A stretch of DNA of 64,000 nucleotides from Splendidivirga corallicola (lineage in GTDB: Bacteria; Bacteroidota; Bacteroidia; Cytophagales; Cyclobacteriaceae), in NCBI GenBank assembly GCA_030442035.1, contig JAUJEA010000005.1:422688-486687 (forward strand), given 5' to 3'. The notes beneath the pieces were generated by a model. It was not told where the DNA came from. It worked only from the letters and a program-made list of their open reading frames with translations, and did not search any database. Positions within the stretch are counted from its first letter, which is position 1, and every line of letters begins with the position of its first letter. The translations under genes were made by a program, and so were the position numbers. Below, piece by piece: positions 8,265 to 16,517 of this stretch.

Positions 8265-9356
8265 TTAATTAAAATTGGTTTCAGTCATTTCCCCGCGTAA
8301 TGGGGTAACGAGTCTTTTTCTTATATTTTCCGAAGATTCACGGTTGCTAAACAGGTACATCATCTTCGTAATTGCAGCTTCTGTCGTGATATCATTTCCG
8401 CTTAAAACACCAATATTATCCAGTGTTTTACTGGTTTGGTAACGTCCTTGAATCACTTTCCCTCCCATGCACTGAGAGACGTTAAATATGATAATATCCT
8501 TCTTTATTGCTCTTTCCAGGTAATCAAAAAACCATGACTCGGAAGGAGCATTTCCAGCTCCATAGGTTTCCATTACCACTCCCTTTAATCCTTCAATACT
8601 CAGGATACTTTCCACTACCTGTGGTGTCATTCCTGGGAAGATTTTTAGTATGGCAACATTCGTATCCACAATCTTTTTATAACCCAACTGTTCATCAGGC
8701 AAATAAGGTTTCAAAGCAGCATAATTATAATCAATCTCCACACCCGCTTCAGCAAGTGGCGGATAGTTCTCCGATTCGAATGCATTGAAATGCTGACTCT
8801 CCACTTTTTTGGATCTGTTACCTCGCAGCAATAGGTAGTTAAAGTAAATACAAACTTCACTGACGACACTTCTGTTTTGCTTTTTTAAAGAAGCAATATC
8901 CAATGCTGTTATTAAGTTTTCCCGAGCATCGGATCGAGCTGCTCCTATGGGCAATTGAGCTCCGGTGAAGATTACCGGTTTGTTCAGTCCCTCCAACATG
9001 AAGCTAAGAGCCGAAGCACTATAAGCCATGGTGTCGGTTCCGTGCAGGACGACAAAGCCATCGTAGCTATCGTAGTTTTCATAGATAATGTAAGCAAGAT
9101 CATTCCAATGATCCAGTTTAATATTAGAGGAATCTATTGGCTTTGGAAAAGATATCGCAGTTATCTTTAAGTTATATCCTTTAAGGTAACTGATCTTTTC
9201 AATAATGTGTCCAAAGTTAAATGGGACCAATGATCCGGACTCATCATAAGACATTCCAATGGTTCCACCTGTATAAATAAGCAACACCGATGCTTTAGGC
9301 TCCCTCCCTGAATCTGATCGTATGTTGATTATTTTGTAATTAGATGGATTATCCAT
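8265..9356 (-). CDS. ansA: Type I (cytoplasmic) L-asparaginase
   Basis: Hydrolyses L-asparagine to aspartate and ammonia. The 363-residue protein has both threonine catalytic signatures: TGGTIGM (about residues 30-36) and HGTDTMAYSASAL (about 104-116), plus the later GAQLPIGAARSDARENL block. There is no signal peptide, which points to the cytoplasmic AnsA type rather than the periplasmic AnsB type. It follows tatD by about 60 bp in the same direction and probably ends the envelope operon; the tRNA-Ser gene lies just beyond its stop. The ATG at 9354-9356 is the only good start. Confidence 0.92.
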   Translation of the reverse strand: MDNPSNYKIINIRSDSGREPKASVLLIYTGGTIGMSYDESGSLVPFNFGHIIEKISYLKGYNLKITAISFPKPIDSSNIKLDHWNDLAYIIYENYDSYDGFVVLHGTDTMAYSASALSFMLEGLNKPVIFTGAQLPIGAARSDARENLITALDIASLKKQNRSVVSEVCIYFNYLLLRGNRSKKVESQHFNAFESENYPPLAEAGVEIDYNYAALKPYLPDEQLGYKKIVDTNVAILKIFPGMTPQVVESILSIEGLKGVVMETYGAGNAPSESWFFDYLERAIKKDIIIFNVSQCMGGKVIQGRYQTSKTLDNIGVLSGNDITTEAAITKMMYLFSNRESSENIRKRLVTPLRGEMTETNFN

Positions 9357-9414
9357 AATCGCCTTTAAATATACAATGCTTTAACTAAATATTTAGTTGT
9401 CTTCCTTACATTTT

Positions 9415-10203
9415 TTAATTTTCCTTCAACTTCCAATGTTTCACAAAGAGTTTTTCTGCATTCAATGTTGTTTTTTCCGCAACCTCGTCGACATCAATGT
9501 TCTTCAGCTCCGCGATCCTCCTCGCTACAAGAGGTACATAAGATGGCTCATTACGTTTCCCCCTATGTGGGACCGGAGCCAGATATGGACTGTCTGTTTC
9601 TAAAATCACATGATCCAGATTGATTTCGGGTAAAACTTTATCCAACCCCCCGTTTTTAAATGTGGCCACTCCCCCTATTCCAATATAGAACCCCAATGCT
9701 ATCACCCTCTTCGCATCTTCTACCGAGCCCCCAAAACAATGGAACACTCCTGTTAATCCTTTTTCATATAAATCCTCAACTAAAGAAATAGTCACATCAA
9801 AAGATTCCCTACAGTGGATGACTATAGGTAGTTGATGTTTTTTGGCAAATGCAATCTGAATTTTGAAGGCCTCCTCCTGAGCACCTTGAAAGGTTTTGTC
9901 CCAGTAAAGATCAATGCCAATTTCCCCGACAGCTAAAAAATCTCTTTTAGCCAGCCACTCTTCCACCAGGTACAGTTCTTTTTCAAAGTTCCTTTTTACG
10001 GAGCAGGGATGGAGGCCCATCATGGCAAAACACCTTTTGGGGTATCTGGCCTCCACCTCCAACATATCATCGATCGAGGTATGATCAATGTTGGGCATGT
10101 AAATTTCATCCACACCTGCTGCAACCGATTTATCAATAATATCATCCAGATCCTTTTTGAAGTCTTTCAGATAAATATGCGCATGTGTATCAACATACTT
10201 CAT
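9415..10203 (-). CDS. tatD: TatD-family metal-dependent hydrolase (DNase)
   Basis: 262 residues of the TatD amidohydrolase-like TIM-barrel family, which has 3'-5' exonuclease or D-aminoacyl-tRNA deacylase-like activities in different members. Metal ligands are visible in order: DTHAHIY (residues 4-10), VGEIGIDLYWD (about 92-102), IVIHCRES (about 126-133), FHCFGG (about 150-155) and LETDSPYL (about 202-209). The length is normal. It sits 8 bp after the glycosyltransferase gene at 10212 and in the same operon; the product is not obviously tied to the envelope. Confidence 0.92.
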   Translation of the reverse strand: MKYVDTHAHIYLKDFKKDLDDIIDKSVAAGVDEIYMPNIDHTSIDDMLEVEARYPKRCFAMMGLHPCSVKRNFEKELYLVEEWLAKRDFLAVGEIGIDLYWDKTFQGAQEEAFKIQIAFAKKHQLPIVIHCRESFDVTISLVEDLYEKGLTGVFHCFGGSVEDAKRVIALGFYIGIGGVATFKNGGLDKVLPEINLDHVILETDSPYLAPVPHRGKRNEPSYVPLVARRIAELKNIDVDEVAEKTTLNAEKLFVKHWKLKEN

Positions 10204-10211
10204 TCCTCACG

Positions 10212-11321
10212 TCATTTATAAACCCTGTCTTTCCATTTAACCTTAATAGGTAATAAATAAAAAAACAAAGCGCACAAAGATAATATTCCAGCATAAAAAT
10301 CATATAGTATCAAATGCAATAAATTAAATGACCTTTCAGTTTTTTTGAATACTGAAATGATGAATAGGCTTCTTAGCATAATTTTAATAACAAAGAAAGA
10401 AAGACCTAATGTGAGGCTATGAACAACAACTCCGATGATTGCCGGGAGTGTAAGTGCTTGCATCAGTAGTATGAAAATGAGTAAAGCCGGCAATTCAAAC
10501 GCACCTGTCATCCATCTTTTCCTTTGATGCAAAAGCGCTACTAATGAGTTGACAGGCCGTGTACGCACCAACACTTGTGGATTTATCAGGTTTCTTATGG
10601 CAAATCCCTTTTTTAAAACTTCCTGAGACAGCTGAAAATCTTCAGTAATCGAAAACGCTAAAGATTCATAACCACCTGTTATGTTATAAGCTTTCCGTGT
10701 GATCATCATATTGTTTCCAACAGCTGTCACTGGATAGTTAAGATCTGTTACCACTTTGACCATGCCAAAAGCATACAACCAATCAATATTCTGAAGAGCT
10801 GCCCATAGCCCCCTTCCGGTTACAACAGTCGTACCTGATATGATAGCCACATTTTCTTGTACTGCATTCATCAGTCCATTTATCCAATGAGGTGTGACTA
10901 CCACATCGGCATCTGTAATAAAAAAATAATCGCCTGTGGCTCTTTTAGCCAGATGGGCCAAAACATTTGCTTTTCCTTTCGCTGAGCCCAGGTTTGAGTT
11001 AATATTCATGACAGTTACATTGTCATATCTTTTTGACAATGATTGCATGACTTCCCAGGTTCTATCATTGGATTGATCATTACCAATTAAGATTTCCAGT
11101 TTTCCTCTTTCGTAATTCAAAGAATTTATGCTTTTCACACATCTCTCAATGTTGTGTTCTTCATTTCTGGCGGCTATAAGAATGGAGATGTTTGCATCAA
11201 ACCGGACACCATTACTTGTTTCGTGCTCCTTAAAGTTGAAAAACCATCCAACCAACAACAGAATGTCGACTATAATGGTAAGAAAAGCCAACACAAAACA
11301 AATAATGAAAAAGGAGATCAT
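10212..11321 (-). CDS. Family 2 glycosyltransferase, membrane-bound
   Basis: A 369-residue GT2 enzyme with an N-terminal membrane segment (residues 5-28), a GT-A catalytic domain (ISILIAARNEEHNI near residue 46, ITDADVVV as the metal-binding DxD near 137, TEDFQLSQ near 225, QRKRWM near 266) and three or so C-terminal membrane segments. That is the processive or polyprenol-glycan type layout, with the QxxRW signature. The start codon overlaps the stop of the deacetylase gene by ATGA (11318-11321), so the two are coupled. Substrate not predictable; with a NodB deacetylase and a second GT2 in the same operon, an envelope or surface glycan is likely. Confidence 0.87.
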   Translation of the reverse strand: MISFFIICFVLAFLTIIVDILLLVGWFFNFKEHETSNGVRFDANISILIAARNEEHNIERCVKSINSLNYERGKLEILIGNDQSNDRTWEVMQSLSKRYDNVTVMNINSNLGSAKGKANVLAHLAKRATGDYFFITDADVVVTPHWINGLMNAVQENVAIISGTTVVTGRGLWAALQNIDWLYAFGMVKVVTDLNYPVTAVGNNMMITRKAYNITGGYESLAFSITEDFQLSQEVLKKGFAIRNLINPQVLVRTRPVNSLVALLHQRKRWMTGAFELPALLIFILLMQALTLPAIIGVVVHSLTLGLSFFVIKIMLRSLFIISVFKKTERSFNLLHLILYDFYAGILSLCALFFYLLPIKVKWKDRVYK

Positions 11322-11947
11322 AGTGCACTAAATGTGTAACCAAGATTGGAAAAATGGTCCAGGTACCGTGGAAGTACAAACTGCATATTTCGAGCTGCTT
11401 TTTCACTATCATGAAATATAACAATGGATCCATTCCTGGTGGACTCAATTGCCTTCTTAAGGCAGGTATCTTGATCAAGGTTGTGATCAAAATCACCTGT
11501 AAGGACATCCCACATAATGATATCGTAGTTTGTCATTAATTTATTGGCTTGGGCTCTTTTTATTCTTCCATAGGGTGGGCGAAATAATTGTCTTGAATCT
11601 ACGGATATAAATTTTTTCATTTCTTCGTGACACCTTTCTACATTCTTGTAATAATGCTCCTGGGAATTATTCCAGCCATTCATATGATTGAATGTGTGAT
11701 TCCCCACAGAATGTCCCTGATCAACGACTTTCTTAAATTCTTCCGGAAATCTGCTGATATTTTCTCCTACACAAAAAAAAGTTCCTTTGGCATTAAAATC
11801 ACCAAGCGTATTGAGCGCAAATTGAGTTATTTCAGGCACTGGTCCATCATCAAAAGTGATGTAGATACATTTCTCTTTTCGGTCCTTATGCCAAACCAGC
11901 CCTGGATATAAGTATTGAAGAAATTTGGGTGTCTTATGGAGGTACAA
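11318..11947 (-). CDS. NodB-type polysaccharide deacetylase
   Basis: About 209 residues spanning a complete NodB homology domain (carbohydrate esterase 4): TFDDGP (metal and catalytic Asp, near residue 31), HTFNH (near 83), FRPPYGR (near 120) and IFHDS (near 180). It removes acetyl groups from N-acetylated glycans. No ATG is available: the best start is TTG at 11947, which leaves 18 bases after the TAG of the upstream phosphatase, and those bases are in the same reading frame. It ends in an ATGA overlap with the following GT2. No signal peptide is seen, so it may act on a cytoplasmic lipid-linked sugar. Confidence 0.85.
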   Translation of the reverse strand: MYLHKTPKFLQYLYPGLVWHKDRKEKCIYITFDDGPVPEITQFALNTLGDFNAKGTFFCVGENISRFPEEFKKVVDQGHSVGNHTFNHMNGWNNSQEHYYKNVERCHEEMKKFISVDSRQLFRPPYGRIKRAQANKLMTNYDIIMWDVLTGDFDHNLDQDTCLKKAIESTRNGSIVIFHDSEKAARNMQFVLPRYLDHFSNLGYTFSAL

Positions 11948-11965
11948 TTTGCAATCTTTTAAGTA

Positions 11966-13189
11966 CTAGGGATCAACTTTGCAAGACAGAATGGTAATAT
12001 CATCACTATAAGCCGTATCCTCTCTAAATGTATCAATTTCCTGCATAATGTCTTGATGGATCTCCCTGGGGCCCTTTTCAACATTACTCGTAATCAACTT
12101 CTCCAAACGTTCAATTCCAAATTCTTCACCACTATTGTTTCTTAGTTCAGTAAGACCATCGGTATATCCAAAAAAAAGAAAATCATCCAGATCAGTTATA
12201 AAGCCTTCATTCAAAAAAGGCAAAGGTTGAAAACTTCCTAATACAGTTGTTCCCATGTCAAGAAAACGTAAACCATTTTTAGAATCATACAACAGTGGTG
12301 GGTTATGACCTGCATTGACATAGACCAAAGTTTTTAACTTATGGTCATAGATAGCTGCAAAGAAAGTTATGAAATTTTCACCCTTGGCATTTTCCAATAT
12401 CTGGTAGTTTAGCTCTTCAACAATCGTTGAAATATTGGACGTTTGTCTGATCAAGGTTCGCAGTGAAGCTTGAAAATTAGACATTAAAATTGCTGCCGGG
12501 ATACCTTTACCGGACACATCTGCTATACATAACAAAAATTGATTCCTATTGATCGGTATATAATCATAATAATCACCTCCAATGGTGTGATGAGGCAAAT
12601 AACTTGCTTCTACTTTCAACCGTGGTCCATAGGGTAAATTTTCAGGAAATAAATATTTTTGAACATCCTTGGCAATTTCCATTTCTTTTTTAAATGCTTC
12701 CTGCCGGAGTTCTTTCCTGGCCAACTTTTTATTTTCTATAGCCACTAAAATAATATTACTCAGGGCTTGTATAAATGTAGTATCTACATCTCCTTCGATA
12801 CCACCTATTCTTTTTCTTATGCCATCTAAAAACACAAACGCCAGTATACTGTTCTTGTGCATCACAGGTATCATCGTCTCGAACTCTCCAAAGGGACTAT
12901 TCTCGCAGCTACTTTCCAGATAGGTAATTTCTTGAATATCGAGGAACTTTTCCTCGAGTGGTATTTGGTAGAAATTGGCATCGGTGCCATGATTTGCTTT
13001 ACAATCCCAACGATCATCCAACACATACAAAGCTAGTTTCTTTATATTCAGATTGGCCCTTAATGTAAAATGATAAATCTTATAAAGAGATTCTTCCGGA
13101 AGATTATTATTAATGGCCTGAGTCACTTCGAGTAATGAGTTTAACTCAAGTTCCTTAAGCTCATATTTATTTTTGATGATATCTTCCAT
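11966..13189 (-). CDS. SpoIIE/RsbU-type PP2C phosphatase with N-terminal GAF-like domain
   Basis: I start at ATG 13189 (407 residues); the longer frame needs a TTG at 13207. The N-terminal half (about residues 15-170) resembles a GAF sensor domain. A linker helix (ENKKLARKELRQEAFKKEM) precedes the PP2C-type serine phosphatase domain (about 195-405), with the metal-binding IGGDYYDY, ADVSGKGIPAA and YSDDITIL motifs. Family members dephosphorylate anti-sigma-factor antagonists in partner-switching systems; no such antagonist or kinase gene is in the window. It lies between the 84-residue gene and the deacetylase in the envelope operon. Confidence 0.88.
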   Translation of the reverse strand: MEDIIKNKYELKELELNSLLEVTQAINNNLPEESLYKIYHFTLRANLNIKKLALYVLDDRWDCKANHGTDANFYQIPLEEKFLDIQEITYLESSCENSPFGEFETMIPVMHKNSILAFVFLDGIRKRIGGIEGDVDTTFIQALSNIILVAIENKKLARKELRQEAFKKEMEIAKDVQKYLFPENLPYGPRLKVEASYLPHHTIGGDYYDYIPINRNQFLLCIADVSGKGIPAAILMSNFQASLRTLIRQTSNISTIVEELNYQILENAKGENFITFFAAIYDHKLKTLVYVNAGHNPPLLYDSKNGLRFLDMGTTVLGSFQPLPFLNEGFITDLDDFLFFGYTDGLTELRNNSGEEFGIERLEKLITSNVEKGPREIHQDIMQEIDTFREDTAYSDDITILSCKVDP

Positions 13190-13255
13190 TGCTTTAGTTC
13201 TGAACAATCACTGCTTATCTTAGAGTTCCCGGAGTTTTGATCCACTTTGTAAAAG

Positions 13256-13510
13256 TCAATTACTGTTGTGAGCCAATAGTCCTTCCTTTGTTGCAAGATA
13301 ATAATATCTGAAATAGTTATCCTCAAAGTCGGTGTCATCTACCACAATTTCCCGATCAACGGCTTCAAAACATTTTACCCAACCTTTTTTTATCAATGAT
13401 AATAAAAGTACCTTAATTACATCTTCCTGAAGATCCAATTCCTTTACTAAGACTTCAAATGATAGTACAAAATAAAGTTCATCAAGAATGTCAAATTCTT
13501 CATCACTCAT
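13256..13510 (-). CDS. Small acidic protein of unknown function, possibly winged-helix
   Basis: 84 residues, no membrane segment, acidic start (MSDEEFDILDELY). I do not recognise a named family. The pattern of a helical first half followed by LLLSLIKKGWVKCF and a two-stranded stretch ending in YYYLATKEGLLAHN looks like a small winged-helix domain, but that is a guess from the sequence pattern. Its start overlaps the end of the upstream GT2 by 8 bases (13503-13510), and it is followed by the PP2C gene, so it is a real operon member. Confidence 0.7.
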   Translation of the reverse strand: MSDEEFDILDELYFVLSFEVLVKELDLQEDVIKVLLLSLIKKGWVKCFEAVDREIVVDDTDFEDNYFRYYYLATKEGLLAHNSN

Positions 13511-14657
13511 CGATCTTATGATTTAATATTCTGCCTTTCCATTCATATTGACCAAAGTTCGATATAATTCCAAAAAAAATCACATATAATGGATAGACCA
13601 ACTCCAAAATGAGAAAGTAAAAAAAAGAAAATCGATGTCCAAGGAACTTTAGCACATTGTAAGTGAAAAGAGCGTCCACGATAAGACGCGTAACAAAACC
13701 AGCAAAGAAGATATCCATAGGACAATTCCCAAGAACAGCGCAAAGGAATGTGGATAATGTAAAAAGGTTGAAAAGAAAGATAAACATTGCCAGGAGCTGT
13801 ATTTTTATATCTTTATGAAACTTCCATTTTCCCGCCCATCTTCTTCTTTGAAACAAAAATTCCTTAAAAGAATCTTTAGCCGAGGTATAAGCTATACAAG
13901 ATGCATTCCTGTTAAATACTACTTTGGAAGGACTGATTTTATAAATCTTTTGCATCAAAAATTCATCATCACCGGAGGGTAATTGTTCATAGCCTTCAAA
14001 ACCATTTACCTCTTGAAAGACTTTTTTTGTATAAGCCAGATTAGCTCCATTGCACATATTCGGGAAACCAAGATTCAGAGAAGCAGCCCCTGCCCCGATG
14101 AGACCCGAAAACTCCATGGTTTGTAATTTTTCAAAAAGATTTTTACTCCTGAAAAAAGTAACAGGTCCACTGATAAAGGAATATCCCCCAAGCCTGAATA
14201 ATCTTACCGTATCCCTAATCCAGCCTACTTTGAACCGGCAATCCCCGTCTGTATTAAAAATCAGTTCACCTTTAGCGAGTTGAACTCCCTGAGTAATTGA
14301 TCGTTTCTTATGCGAACCATTAAATGGCTTTTCGTCTTTCTGCTCAATAAGTTGTAAAGAAAAATCAAATTGATCCTGATTCTTTTGTATAATATCGACC
14401 GTTGCATCTTCAGAATTGTCATCCACTACAATTACCTCAATCAAATCTTTAGGATATTCCTGGTTGCCGATATCAGATAAGAGATCAAGAATATTTTCCT
14501 CTTCATTTCTGACCGGAATAATAATCGATACAGCGGTTGAATGGCTATTGTTCTGTTGATTTTTTGGAAGTTTTTTTATACTCAACCACCCAAACAGAAA
14601 AGTTGATGTAAGTAAAAAATAAGCAATGCTTAAAATAATGAAAATCCACAACATCAT
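13503..14657 (-). CDS. Family 2 glycosyltransferase, membrane-bound
   Basis: 384 residues: N-terminal anchor (residues 3-25), GT-A domain with VSIIIPVRNEEENI (about 43-56), VVDDNSED (about 76-83), FNTDGDCRF (DxD, about 133-141), SGDDEFLMQ (about 228-236) and QRRRWAGKW, then C-terminal membrane segments. It begins in an ATGA overlap (14654-14657) with the upstream flippase-like gene and overlaps the 84-residue gene by 8 bases. With the second GT2 and the deacetylase it likely makes or modifies a surface glycan or glycolipid. Acceptor and donor cannot be read from the sequence. Confidence 0.88.
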   Translation of the reverse strand: MMLWIFIILSIAYFLLTSTFLFGWLSIKKLPKNQQNNSHSTAVSIIIPVRNEEENILDLLSDIGNQEYPKDLIEVIVVDDNSEDATVDIIQKNQDQFDFSLQLIEQKDEKPFNGSHKKRSITQGVQLAKGELIFNTDGDCRFKVGWIRDTVRLFRLGGYSFISGPVTFFRSKNLFEKLQTMEFSGLIGAGAASLNLGFPNMCNGANLAYTKKVFQEVNGFEGYEQLPSGDDEFLMQKIYKISPSKVVFNRNASCIAYTSAKDSFKEFLFQRRRWAGKWKFHKDIKIQLLAMFIFLFNLFTLSTFLCAVLGNCPMDIFFAGFVTRLIVDALFTYNVLKFLGHRFSFFYFLILELVYPLYVIFFGIISNFGQYEWKGRILNHKIDE

Positions 14658-15652
14658 TTTCTAAATATCCGCATTCTAAATGTAAAAAATAGTCCAATCA
14701 GAGCAGGGATCAAAATATTGATCAACCAAACAACCAAAGTAGCACTTATTACAATGGCCGTGTCAACATGATAGAAATTAAAGAAAATCAGCGCTGAAAC
14801 TCCCCTTGCTCCAAGGTCGCTCAGGAAATTGATTGCTGGAATAACTGATTTTATCAAAAACACCCAGGTAATACCTGCAAATAAAATATGTATTGGAAGA
14901 GCCAATTCGAAAAATTTTAGAACCAATAAGAATTGAGTGGCAAACACTAGATATCTAATGGCAGATAGTGCAAATACAATGTGAATATCCTTTCTCGAAT
15001 AAGAAGAAATTACGTGAAGCATTCTCCCGACTCCTCTACCCAATACACGGTGAATAAATCGTACAATACTTCCACGTCCTTTAAGTAAGAGTCCGGTCAA
15101 CAACAAAAACAAGCTCAGAACGATCGTAATGATCATAAGAGCAGAAGCCGTATCAAAACCATAAAAGTTTTTAATAAACCACCCTAACCCAACCATTCCA
15201 AAAATATACGTGACCATCGTTTGAATAAACTGGTTCAAAGCAACAGCGCCAATCATTTCTTTTCTTGTATCATTTTGAAGCTGCCAGATTCTTCCGGCAT
15301 AATCACCTATCCTCCATGGTGTAATTAATCCTATACATAAACCACATAGCACCCCTTTGATTGCCTGAGTTACACTGATTATTTCATTTTTTCGAACAAG
15401 AAACTTCCACTTAATTGCCTCAATGGTCCAGTTAATACACATGAGTATCAAAAGCACTAAATGGATCAAAATAGATTGATCCCTAAGCCAAAAATTCAAT
15501 GTTTCAGTGATATCATGGCTTAGGCCCTCATCGTTATTAAATCTGGTTAGGAAATAATAAATAATTCCAATTAATATAGTCAGCTTCAGGAGAATTGAAA
15601 TTGCAGTTCTTCCATTATTTTTTTTAAAAATGCTGATATACCTATATTGCAT
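14654..15652 (-). CDS. UPF0104 / lysylphosphatidylglycerol synthase-type membrane protein (flippase-like)
   Basis: 332 residues from ATG 15652 (the longer frame begins with TTG inside ruvC). About eight membrane segments of the LPG_synthase_TM family, whose N-terminal relative in MprF flips lipids across the membrane. Family landmarks are the WTIEAIKWKFL stretch near residue 85, the LITPWRIGDYAGRIWQ block near 115 and FLSDLGARGVSALIFF near 280. The catalytic LPG-synthase half is absent. Standing first in an operon with two GT2s and a deacetylase, it may move the glycolipid they make. Its start codon lies 2 bp from that of the divergent ruvC. Confidence 0.83.
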   Translation of the reverse strand: MQYRYISIFKKNNGRTAISILLKLTILIGIIYYFLTRFNNDEGLSHDITETLNFWLRDQSILIHLVLLILMCINWTIEAIKWKFLVRKNEIISVTQAIKGVLCGLCIGLITPWRIGDYAGRIWQLQNDTRKEMIGAVALNQFIQTMVTYIFGMVGLGWFIKNFYGFDTASALMIITIVLSLFLLLTGLLLKGRGSIVRFIHRVLGRGVGRMLHVISSYSRKDIHIVFALSAIRYLVFATQFLLVLKFFELALPIHILFAGITWVFLIKSVIPAINFLSDLGARGVSALIFFNFYHVDTAIVISATLVVWLINILIPALIGLFFTFRMRIFRK

Positions 15653-15654
15653 GA

Positions 15655-16224
15655 ATGGCAGAAATTGAAGCAAAAAGAGGTAGTGAAAAAATTTTTCTGG
15701 GAGTAGATCCAGGCACTAGTGTCATGGGATATGGTTTAATATCTGTTAATCGGAGAGAAATGAAACTTTTACAATATGGGGTGATCCATCTGAGCAAATA
15801 TACGAACCATGAGCTCAAATTGAAGAAAATATTCGAGCGATTGATCAGTCTTATTGATGACTATTCTCCTGATGAAATGGCGTTGGAAGCGCCTTTCTAT
15901 GGTAAAAACATTCAATCCATGCTGAAGCTAGGCAGAGCCCAGGGAGTAGCCATGGCGGCAGCGTTATCAAGAGAAATTGCTATTACAGAATACGCTCCCA
16001 AGAAAGTCAAGCAATCTGTGACAGGCAATGGAAATGCATCGAAGGAACAAGTTGCCCAAATGTTGAAAAAGCTACTGAGATTCCAGGAAGAGCCAAAACT
16101 TCTGGATGCTACCGATGCCCTGGCGGTAGCCGTTTGTCATCATTTTCAACAAGGGAATCCACAATCCTCCACAAAAAGCTGGAAAGCATTTATCAATGAA
16201 AATCCCGGTCGGATAAAATCATAA
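15655..16224 (+). CDS. ruvC: Crossover junction endodeoxyribonuclease RuvC
   Basis: Holliday junction resolvase, acting with RuvAB in recombinational repair. 189 residues with the four acidic catalytic positions in place: [14 protein letters not shown] (about residues 14-27), [10 protein letters not shown] (about 79-88) and [14 protein letters not shown] (about 148-161), plus GRAQGV and [18 protein letters not shown]. The ATG at 15655 gives a leader about ten residues longer than usual before the first Asp, but no other start codon exists. It runs head-to-head with the flippase-like gene. Confidence 0.95.
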   Translation: MAEIEAKRGSEKIFLGVDPGTSVMGYGLISVNRREMKLLQYGVIHLSKYTNHELKLKKIFERLISLIDDYSPDEMALEAPFYGKNIQSMLKLGRAQGVAMAAALSREIAITEYAPKKVKQSVTGNGNASKEQVAQMLKKLLRFQEEPKLLDATDALAVAVCHHFQQGNPQSSTKSWKAFINENPGRIKS

Positions 16225-16517
16225 GATAATTACGAATTTCGAATGATGAATTACGAAATGTGACAAAAGATGAACTTCAACACTTAAATACATCAACACC
16301 TCAACACAATTTCAGATAGTACCGATGTCAGACACCTTGATGGTGTCAGTACATCTTGTTTGATCGAAGTGACTGTTGAATTCTAAATGGCAAATTCCGA
16401 TTGCAACGAAACTTCAACACCTCAACACTTTAGACCAGCTATATGAATGGTTTTATCTTGAGGTGTTGTCAGGAACATCACTAACACCTAAAACCTCATA
16501 GCTGAGAGCTTAAAAAA
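16225..16517. repeat. Intergenic region with short direct and inverted repeats
   Basis: No gene is visible. The 11-mer CAACACCTCAA occurs at 16294-16304 and 16415-16425, and inverted at 16458-16468 (TTGAGGTGTTG). ACTTCAACAC occurs at 16274-16283 and 16411-16420. A separate hairpin, GATGTCAGACACC against GGTGTCAGTACATC, lies at 16324-16355. The convergent ruvC and cls genes end on both sides, so part may serve as a terminator, though no T-run is seen. Confidence 0.6.
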
